Below, piece by piece: positions 12,700-19,689 of a DNA stretch of 19,689 nt (positions are counted from its first letter, which is position 1; each line of letters starts with the position of its first letter). Both the position numbers and the translations under genes were made by a program. The notes under the pieces were generated by a model. That model had not been told where the DNA came from. It saw nothing but the letters and a program-made list of their open reading frames with translations, and searched no databases. This DNA is from Bryobacteraceae bacterium (GTDB lineage Bacteria; Acidobacteriota; Terriglobia; Bryobacterales; Bryobacteraceae), in NCBI GenBank assembly GCA_030039005.1, contig JASHQT010000385.1, positions 1-19,689 on the forward strand. The letters are read 5' to 3'.

Positions 12700-14771
12700 A
12701 TGCGTAAACGGGTGATGTTCGGATCGGCGGTGCTGCTATTGAGCATCCTTGCGTCGCTGGTGGTTTTGCAGGGCTCCTTTAATCTGGGCGCCGCGGCGCC
12801 CACCACCATCCAGGAAACATACCTGTTCTGGGCCGTTTCGACGCTGATTTTCATTTTGACGGTGATGCTGGGGTTCATGCTGTTCCGCACCGTCGTCAAG
12901 TTGTACATCGAGCGGCAGGCCAACCGCCCGGGTTCGCACATCAAATCCAAGCTGATCGGCGGCGCGCTCGCGCTGAGCGTGCTGCCCATTTTCTTTCTGG
13001 TGCTGTGGAGCGTCTCGGTATTGAACCGGAATCTGGACAAATGGTTCAGCCTGCCGGCGCAGACGATGAAGATCGATTTGCAGCAGATCGCGCCCGCGCT
13101 GCATCAGGAAGTGAATGACAAGATCACCGCGCAGGCGCATTGGCTGGCGGCGCAGCCGGTCCAGAGCGCCGACGCCTATGAGCGGTTCTGCATGGAGAAT
13201 CAGATCGAAACTGCCATGGTGGAACACGCCGACGGCAGCCGCCGGATGCTGTGCTCGGTTGCCTCCACGCGCCATGGCGAACTGTATACGGCCAGTATCC
13301 GGACCGATGAAGGCAAGCTGGTGATTGAGGCGCGGATGCCCCTGGATCTGGCGGCCAAGCAGCGCGAGATCGATCGCACGGTGGCCGAATACGATCGGCT
13401 ATCGGTGGACAAGAAAGCCTTCCGCCGTTTGTACCTGTTGCTGCTGTCTCTAATCACGCTGTTCATTTTGTTTTTCGCCATCTGGATCGCCCGCTATATG
13501 GCGGGACAGATCAGCACGCCCATCACGGCGTTGCTGGGCGCGGCCGGGCAGATTCGCAAAGGTAACTTGAGCTATCGCGTGAGAGTGGATGCCATCGACG
13601 AAATGGCGACGCTGGTGCGGGCGTTCAACGAAATGACGGAGGCACTGGAAACCAACAGCAAGGAGCTGGAAGCCCGGCGGCGGTTCACCGAAGCGATCCT
13701 CGAAAGCATTCCCACGGGCGTGATTTCGTTGACGTCGGACGGACGCATCCAGCGCGTGAACCGCGCCTTGCTCGGCATCTTTTCCGAGGATCAAGTAGCG
13801 CGCGCGGCGCGGCTGAGCGATCTGTTCTCGCGCGAAGACACCGCCGAGATCCGCTATCTGATGAATCGCGCGCGGCGCACCGCCGTGGCCGGCACGCAGA
13901 TCGAGTACAAGGCCGAACGGCGCGTGCTGCACCTGTCGCTGACCGTGGCGGCGCTCGACGAATTGCGCAGCTCGGGCTTTGTGCTGGTGGTGGAAGATAC
14001 CAGCGAGCTGTTGCGCGCGCAAAAGGCCGCGGCCTGGCAGGAAGTGGCCCGGCGCGTAGCGCACGAGATCAAGAACCCCCTCACGCCGATCGCGCTGTGC
14101 GCCGACCGCATCGCGCGGCAGTTGGGCAAGGCCGGGCAGACCGCCGATACGCGCCGCATCCTGGAGGAGTGCTCGGCCACCATCGCGCGCGAAGTGGAAA
14201 GCCTGCGAACGCTGGTCGACGAGTTCTCGCAATTCAGCCGCTTCCCGGCGGCGCAGCCGGTTCCTTCGGACTTGAATCAAATCCTGGAGAACGCGTTGTG
14301 CGTATTCGAAGGACGGCTGGATGGAATTCGATTGGAAAAAGATCTAGCGCCGGAATTGCCTCTGGTGCGTGTGGACCGCGAGCAATTCAAACGAGTGGTG
14401 GTGAACCTGGTGGACAATGCCGCCGAAGCGATGCAGGATTCGCTGGTGAAGTGCCTGTTCATCGGAACGCGATTGACGGAACCCGAAATGGTGGAATTGA
14501 TCATCGCCGACACCGGCTGCGGAGTTTCGCGGGAGGATAAGGAAAAGCTGTTTCTGCCTTATTTTTCGACGAAGGGCCGGGGCACGGGGCTGGGCCTGGC
14601 GATTGTGAACCGCATTCTCGCCGATCACGAAGCCAGCATCCGCGTGGAGGACAACATTCCCATGGGGGCGCGGTTTATTGTGGAACTGCCTGTGCGCACG
14701 GCCGGGGAGTCAGAAGCTAAGGCCGATGGCAAGGCAGGCACAACTCCAGGCGTTCCCGTGGAGAGCCATTC

Positions 14772-14775
<4 letters not shown>
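12700..14775 (+). CDS. ntrY: NtrY-like membrane sensor histidine kinase
   Basis: 691-residue kinase. Membrane segments lie at about 7-25, 43-62 and 85-108; an extracytoplasmic sensing region follows, then a fourth membrane segment at about 244-268. The RTVVKLYIERQANRPGSHIK linker and the NRNLDKWFS motif are typical of NtrY proteins. Next come a HAMP segment (to about 320), a PAS-like domain (ILESIPTGVISLTSDGRI), the HisKA box with RRVAHEIKNPLTPI placing the phospho-acceptor histidine at 455, and an HATPase with NLVDNAAEAM, DTGCGVS and GTGLGLAIV. The gene shares GTGA with the downstream ntrX-like gene. NtrY/NtrX systems control nitrogen, redox or envelope genes depending on the species, so the target here is unknown. 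A perfect TATAAT lies upstream, but no Shine-Dalgarno sits immediately before ATG 12700. Confidence 0.87.
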
Positions 14776-16136
<1,361 letters not shown>

Positions 16137-16164
16137 GTCCTGGCTCCGCCGGCGTTCCGAATCG

Positions 16165-16181
16165 CAGAATCCCCGATTCTG
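16165..16181. other. hairpin after the ntrX-like gene
   Basis: Perfect 7-bp inverted repeat CAGAATC / GATTCTG around a CCC loop, starting 28 nt after the regulator stop. There is no T-tract on either strand, so it may be an mRNA 3'-end stabiliser or a weak terminator rather than a classical intrinsic terminator. Confidence 0.4.
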
Positions 16182-16253
16182 TCCGATAAGACGCATTGGG
16201 ACAGAGCACGTTGAAACAAACAAATCTATGGGAAAATGTTGAGATGGGGAATG

Positions 16254-16271
16254 TGCTAGACTCGGTAGTCT
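16254..16271 (+). promoter_or_regulatory. extended -10 candidate and C-box-like palindrome before the methyltransferase
   Basis: TGCTAGACT (16254-16262) resembles an extended -10 element, with TAGACT at 16257-16262. It is interlocked with the palindrome AGACT-CGGT-AGTCT (16258-16271), which would cover the -10 box and the start point. The preceding 60 bp (16201-16260) are only 40% GC by count, unlike the flanking genes. GACT...AGTC resembles the C-boxes of restriction-modification controllers, though the spacer is 4 rather than 3. Confidence 0.4.
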
Positions 16272-16288
16272 CCCCCGGCAGAAACACG

Positions 16289-17242
16289 ATGAAACCTGCA
16301 TTCAGCACCGCGCGGGGGGCGGTTTACAAGACCGATTGTATGAACTTGTTCGCCGCCCTAGGCGATGGCTGCATTGATACAGTATTTGCCGATCCTCCGT
16401 TTAATCTAGGGAAGGATTACGGAAACGGATCGCATCACGACGACCTCGATGCGGACGATTACCTGAAGTGGTGCTTCGATTGGATGGACCAGGCGGTGCG
16501 TGTCCTCAAGCCGGGAGGCGCGCTCTTCATTTATAACCTCCCGCAGTGGGCTTATCATCTGGCGGGCCGCCTGGAAGCTGTGAATATGACGTTCCGTCAC
16601 TGGATCGCTGTCTCCATGAAAGGGACGTTCCCGCGTGGACGAAAGCTCTATCCGGCCCATTACGCCCTTCTGTACTTCACCAAGGGCAATCCGAAGACCT
16701 TCAACCGCGACCAGGTCCGCGTTCCTGTTCCTAAATGCCGCCACTGCAAGAAGGACATCAAGGATTACGGTGGCCATCGCAAATTCCTGAACCCGCTCGG
16801 CTTGAACTTGACCGACTTTTGGGACGACACGGCTCCCGCCCGGCATGGCAAGTTCAAGGCGCGCTGGCATGTCAACGAACTGAAACCTATTATTCCGGCG
16901 CGCTGCATCGAGTTGTCTACACACGAAGGTGAAGTTGTCCTGGATCCATTCTCCGGGGGAGGGTCGACCTTCGAAGCGGCGGAGACGCTGAAGCGCTATT
17001 GGGTCGGCTCGGAAATAGTGGATTGCGACCTGATACGCGACCGGTTCGCACGCAACCTTCCGGACGTATTCGAAGCAGTCCCGAGTTCTCTTGCGCGGCT
17101 ATTTAAGGAGCCCAACACGGCGCTCTCTATCGATCTCGCAAAATGCCGAAAATCGTTGAGGAAGTCTACTACGACGGAGCCCGCGAACGGATTGGACGGC
17201 TCGGTCTCGCCCCGCTTGTTGATGAGATCCGATCGGCTCTAG
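16289..17242 (+). CDS. beta-class DNA methyltransferase of a restriction-modification system
   Basis: 317-residue AdoMet-dependent DNA methyltransferase. The catalytic motif is DPPF at residues 35-38 in the context FADPPFNLGKDYG. The AdoMet motif is near the C-terminus, LDPFSGGGSTFEAAE at about 218-232, followed by RYWVGSEI. The order catalytic-then-AdoMet is the beta class. A C-x2-C pair (C150, C153 in PKCRHCKKD) sits in the middle and may help bind metal or DNA. DPPF would fit N6-adenine, but N4-cytosine cannot be excluded. ATG 16289 is chosen because it opens close to the fold; ATG 16244 and TTG 16196 are in-frame alternatives. The last 100 nt overlap the endonuclease gene, and the tail in that overlap looks unlike conserved protein, so the partner's frame probably carries the constraint there. 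Confidence 0.85.
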   Translation: MKPAFSTARGAVYKTDCMNLFAALGDGCIDTVFADPPFNLGKDYGNGSHHDDLDADDYLKWCFDWMDQAVRVLKPGGALFIYNLPQWAYHLAGRLEAVNMTFRHWIAVSMKGTFPRGRKLYPAHYALLYFTKGNPKTFNRDQVRVPVPKCRHCKKDIKDYGGHRKFLNPLGLNLTDFWDDTAPARHGKFKARWHVNELKPIIPARCIELSTHEGEVVLDPFSGGGSTFEAAETLKRYWVGSEIVDCDLIRDRFARNLPDVFEAVPSSLARLFKEPNTALSIDLAKCRKSLRKSTTTEPANGLDGSVSPRLLMRSDRL

Positions 17243-17679
17243 CTGGCTTTCCGCTCTTGGTCCGGGAGCACAAGGACTCTAATGGCGGAGCTGCCGTAAG
17301 GAAGCTCATCGACGAGCAATTCGAGCGCCTCGGCGGATGGGCTAAGAAGATTTCCGGCGACATGGACTGGATCAAGTGTAAGGCTGTGAATGGCACGAGC
17401 GTGTGCATCGGCGTTGAAGTGCAGGTCTCGGCGAGGAGCGACCTCCTGGTCATGGACATGATTCACCTGAACGCGGCGTTTCGCGAAGGGCGGATCGATA
17501 TCGGCTTGGTGATCGTGCCTAGTGACAAGCTGGGCAAGTATCTAACGGACCGTGCGCCATGTATGTCCGATGCAAAGAAGCATGCCAAGGCGGCCCGCCT
17601 GGAAGACTCATCTCTGGTCCTCTTCGCAATCGAACATGATGGGCCTGGGCCGCCGCTCGCGAAGCAGCCGAAACGATAG
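17143..17679 (+). CDS. BglII/BstYI-like type II restriction endonuclease
   Basis: 178-residue protein. The middle reads DMDWIKCKAVNGTSVCIGVE followed by VQVSARSDLLVMDMIHL, giving D75 and E92-V-Q94, the D...E-x-Q active site that distinguishes the BglII/BstYI group from the common PD-(D/E)xK form. RIDIGLVIVPSDKLGKYL and a C-terminal SDAKKHAKA segment also fit that family. BglII itself is 223 residues, so this is a compact member; the D-to-E spacing is longer than I recall for BglII. If the family's specificity is kept, it would cut a GATC-centred hexamer such as AGATCT or RGATCY. It starts 100 nt before the end of the methyltransferase gene and is surely its partner. It ends 11 bp from the convergent rnhA stop with no terminator between. 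Confidence 0.72.
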   Translation: MPKIVEEVYYDGARERIGRLGLAPLVDEIRSALAGFPLLVREHKDSNGGAAVRKLIDEQFERLGGWAKKISGDMDWIKCKAVNGTSVCIGVEVQVSARSDLLVMDMIHLNAAFREGRIDIGLVIVPSDKLGKYLTDRAPCMSDAKKHAKAARLEDSSLVLFAIEHDGPGPPLAKQPKR

Positions 17680-17690
17680 ACAGGCTCTCA

Positions 17691-18134
17691 TCATTTGCTT
17701 GTTAGTTGCCCGCGCGCGGCGGCTTGCGCCAGCTCGTCGCAGCGATTGTTATCAGCGTGGGAAGCGTGGCCCTTGGTCCAGGACCAGGTGGTCTTGTGCC
17801 GCGCGTTCTGATCGTCCAGCTCGTGCCACAGGTCCTGATTGGCCACCGCCTTCTTGCCCTGGGTGCTCCAGCCGTTGCGCTTCCATTTGTGAATCCACTC
17901 GGTGATGCCGTGCTTCAGGTAGTTGGAATCGGTGACGATCTCCACTTCGCACGGTTCTTTCAGCGCGCGCAGTCCCTCCACCGCGGCCTTCAGCTCCATG
18001 CGATTGTTGGTGGTCTGCTTTTCCGAGCCGTAGATCTCGCGCGTGTGTTCGCCGTAGCGCAGGATGCACGCCCACCCGCCGGGGCCGGGATTGCCGATGC
18101 AAGCCCCGTCCGTAATCAACTGGACCGTTTTCAG
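17691..18134 (-). CDS. rnhA: ribonuclease HI with a probable CTG start
   Basis: 147-residue RNase HI, which removes the RNA strand of RNA-DNA hybrids (R-loops, primers). Catalytic residues visible are D9 (LITDGACIGNPGPGGWA), E47 (TNNRMELKAAVEGL), D69 (VTDSNYL) and D133 (NNRCDELA), with the assisting H123 in WTKGHASH. The basic handle WIHKWKRNGWST is present, as in E. coli RNase HI. The family N-terminus requires starting at M-K-T-V-Q, and that codon is CTG (18132-18134). GGAG lies 7 nt upstream, and the codon shares CTGA with the stop of the dus gene. The only other in-frame candidate nearby, TTG 18117-18119, lacks a ribosome site and would clip the first beta strand. Confidence 0.9.
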   Translation of the reverse strand: MKTVQLITDGACIGNPGPGGWACILRYGEHTREIYGSEKQTTNNRMELKAAVEGLRALKEPCEVEIVTDSNYLKHGITEWIHKWKRNGWSTQGKKAVANQDLWHELDDQNARHKTTWSWTKGHASHADNNRCDELAQAAARGQLTSK

Positions 18135-19159
18135 GCAGCTACTCCAGAGAGCTCGCGCTCGAAGAAGGCATCCACCAGATCCAGGATCGCGCCCGCGTCG
18201 GTGACTTTGTAGATCTCGACGCGCAGTTTCGATCCGTTGCGCACGCCGTGCGTGAAGTACGTAGCGAACTGCTTCATTTTGCCGACTGCGTCCGGCGTGT
18301 TGCGCTCGCATAACATGCTGTAGTAAGTGCGCATCAACTCATAGCGCTGGCGCTCGGTGGGCCGGTCATAAGTTCCGGTGGCTAGATATTGCTGAATCTC
18401 GCGAAAAATCCACGGATTGGATGAGGCGGTGCGGCCGATCATCACCGCGTCGCAGCCCGTCTCGCGCGCCATGCGCACCGCGTCCTCCGGCGTGACGATG
18501 TCGCCATTGCCGATGACGGGAATCCGCACGGCGGCCTTCACTTCCGCGATGCGCGACCAATCGGCTTTGCCGCTGTAGCCCTGCTCGCGGGTGCGCGGAT
18601 GCAGCGCGATGGCCTGCAAGCCGTAGTCCTCGGCCAGTTGCGCCATCTTCACCGCCACCAGCTCGCGATCGTTCCATCCGGCGCGAAACTTCATGGTGAA
18701 CGGAATCGAGATCGCGGCGCGGACCTTGCGGAGAATCTGTTCGACAAGCGGCAGGTCGCGCAGCAGCCCCGAGCCGCCATTGCATTTGACCACTTTGTTC
18801 ACCGGGCAGCCGAAGTTGATGTCGACGATATCGAATCCGAAATCCTGGCAGGCTTTCGCGGCGTCCGCCATCACTTGCGGATCGGAGCCGAACAGTTGCG
18901 CGGAGATGGGATGCTCCTCCGGCTCGAAAAACAGGTGGCGAAACGTGCGGCTGGATTTCCGGCGTGTGACCATGTCGGCCTTGAGCGAAGCCACCACGCC
19001 GTGGGAACTGGTGAATTCGGTCATGATGAGCCCGCATCCGCCTTGGTTGCGGATCAGCCGGCGGAACACAGTATCAGTGACGCCGGCCATGGGCGCGAGC
19101 ACGGTGGCGGGCGCAATACGCGTCCCGCCGATCGAGAATTCGCTCGGAAAATCGGGCAT
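18131..19159 (-). CDS. dusB: tRNA-dihydrouridine synthase, DusB type
   Basis: 342-residue FMN enzyme that reduces specific uridines of tRNA to dihydrouridine. Hallmarks are VLAPMAGVTDTVFRRLIR near the N-terminus, PISAQLFGSDP, DIVDINFGCPVNKVVKCNGG with the catalytic cysteine at 118, IPFTMKFRAGW, IALHPRTREQGYSG, PVIGNGDIVTPEDA and DAVMIGRTASSNPWIF. This is the TIM-barrel pattern of DusB; a short C-terminal helical domain follows. ATG 19157-19159 gives the expected N-terminus, but no normal Shine-Dalgarno is present, only TAGG touching the ATG. It is followed by rnhA with a CTGA overlap. It is divergent from the gene at 19264 across about 100 bp. Confidence 0.92.
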   Translation of the reverse strand: MPDFPSEFSIGGTRIAPATVLAPMAGVTDTVFRRLIRNQGGCGLIMTEFTSSHGVVASLKADMVTRRKSSRTFRHLFFEPEEHPISAQLFGSDPQVMADAAKACQDFGFDIVDINFGCPVNKVVKCNGGSGLLRDLPLVEQILRKVRAAISIPFTMKFRAGWNDRELVAVKMAQLAEDYGLQAIALHPRTREQGYSGKADWSRIAEVKAAVRIPVIGNGDIVTPEDAVRMARETGCDAVMIGRTASSNPWIFREIQQYLATGTYDRPTERQRYELMRTYYSMLCERNTPDAVGKMKQFATYFTHGVRNGSKLRVEIYKVTDAGAILDLVDAFFERELSGVAA

Positions 19160-19167
19160 CCTAAGCT

Positions 19168-19173
19168 ATTTTA
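19168..19173 (-). promoter_or_regulatory. -10 candidate for dus
   Basis: TAAAAT on the minus strand, 5 of 6 consensus bases, with no good -35 box at 16-18 bp. Transcription would start near 19161, almost at the ATG (19159), so the transcript could be nearly leaderless; this fits the missing ribosome site. Confidence 0.3.
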
Positions 19174-19263
19174 ACGGTCCGGCTCTGGAAACGGAAAGGG
19201 CGTCGGTTGCGTTTAATTAGTGAGCGCGCCAGGAAGTGGGCCAGAAGGTTTGGAAGACGACGG

Positions 19264-19689
19264 GTGAAATTAGATTGGAAGCTGGTGTCGGCGTTTGCCA
19301 TCGGAGCCCTGCTGGCGTGCGGGATCGTGTATTTCTCGGTGAAACCGGCGGCCATCGCGCCCGAGCCGTTGCGTCCCGTTCCTGCACCGGCGAAACCGGA
19401 GGCGCCCAAGCGCGAGATCGCGGCCCAGCCCAAGACTCCGCCCGCTCCCGTGCCGGCAAAGCACGCAGCAGAGCCCATACACGTTCCGATTCGCGAGAAG
19501 CCGTCGCCGATGCCTCCGCCGGTCCGGCACGAGCAGCAGGTGGTCGCGCGCTATCAGCCCCCGCCGGCGCCTGTGGCCGCCGCTCCCGCACCGGTTGCGC
19601 CGCTTCCGCCCGCGCCAAGGCCAGTCGAAAATGTTCCGGCGCAGAATGTGTCTCTTCCTGTCCAGCAGACGGCGCAGCCCAAGCCGCAA
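19264..19689 (+). CDS. membrane-anchored Pro/Ala-rich protein, N-terminal part (cut by window edge)
   Basis: 142 codons are open to the window's right edge. GTG 19264 follows GGAAG by 7 nt, a good ribosome site. The protein begins MKLDWKLVSAFAIGALLACG, one membrane segment at about residues 8-24 with a short positively charged cytoplasmic tail. After it comes a long low-complexity stretch rich in proline, alanine and lysine (PVPAPAKPEAPKRE, PPPVRHEQQ, YQPPPAPVAAAPAPVAPLPP). This resembles the periplasm-spanning linkers of TonB-like or peptidoglycan-associated proteins; the functional domain lies beyond the window, so no function can be assigned. Opposite-strand open frames over the same bases are arginine-rich shadows. 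Confidence 0.65.
   Translation, partial: MKLDWKLVSAFAIGALLACGIVYFSVKPAAIAPEPLRPVPAPAKPEAPKREIAAQPKTPPAPVPAKHAAEPIHVPIREKPSPMPPPVRHEQQVVARYQPPPAPVAAAPAPVAPLPPAPRPVENVPAQNVSLPVQQTAQPKPQ

Overview
The window looks like a piece of chromosome from an Acidobacteriota member, probably the Solibacter/Bryobacter (Bryobacterales) side. This is an inference from gene content: two adjacent Oar-like TonB-dependent receptors of about 1,140 residues with carboxypeptidase-regulatory-like N-termini, a VWFA protein of the acidobacterial type, a DUF6152 protein and a 'PDLSGVW' secreted protein, all in high-GC DNA with many GTG, TTG and even CTG starts. No rRNA, tRNA, CRISPR array or insertion sequence was seen.

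Layout. (1) 1-1818, minus strand: an aromatic-catabolism operon, catI-catJ-type 3-oxoadipate CoA-transferase subunits followed by the first 51 codons of a maleylacetate reductase that runs off the left edge. The reductase makes 3-oxoadipate and the transferase activates it to the CoA thioester. (2) 1828-3969, plus strand: three exported proteins (DUF6152, a PDLSGVW-type protein, a VWA-domain protein) in a tight, partly overlapping row. (3) 3972-4838, minus strand: an SRPBCC/AHSA1 gene overlapping an ArsR-type repressor gene, with a sigma-70-like promoter flanked by two matching GCAAC-N6-GTTGC palindromes, a convincing autoregulated unit. (4) 4853-12256, minus strand: two tandem Oar-like receptors, each followed by an intrinsic terminator; the first has a strong promoter candidate and a leader of about 250 nt. 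(5) 12664-16136, plus strand: an ntrY-ntrX-type two-component operon with a GTGA overlap; the regulator has GSFPGA where sigma-54 activators have GAFTGA. (6) 16257-17679, plus strand: a compact restriction-modification pair, a beta-class DNA methyltransferase overlapping a BglII/BstYI-like endonuclease by 100 nt, preceded by an AT-rich stretch with a C-box-like palindrome. (7) 17691-19159, minus strand: dus (tRNA-dihydrouridine synthase) and rnhA (RNase HI), joined by a CTGA overlap that implies a CTG start codon for rnhA. (8) 19264-end, plus strand: the start of a membrane-anchored Pro/Ala-rich protein.

The most useful leads are the ArsR operator pair, the BglII-like restriction-modification unit and its promoter palindrome, the apparent CTG start of rnhA, the altered GAFTGA loop of the NtrX-like regulator and the uncharacterised exported trio. 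I did not find a clearly unprecedented multi-gene system. Gene functions rest on motif and family recognition by eye; no database search was run.
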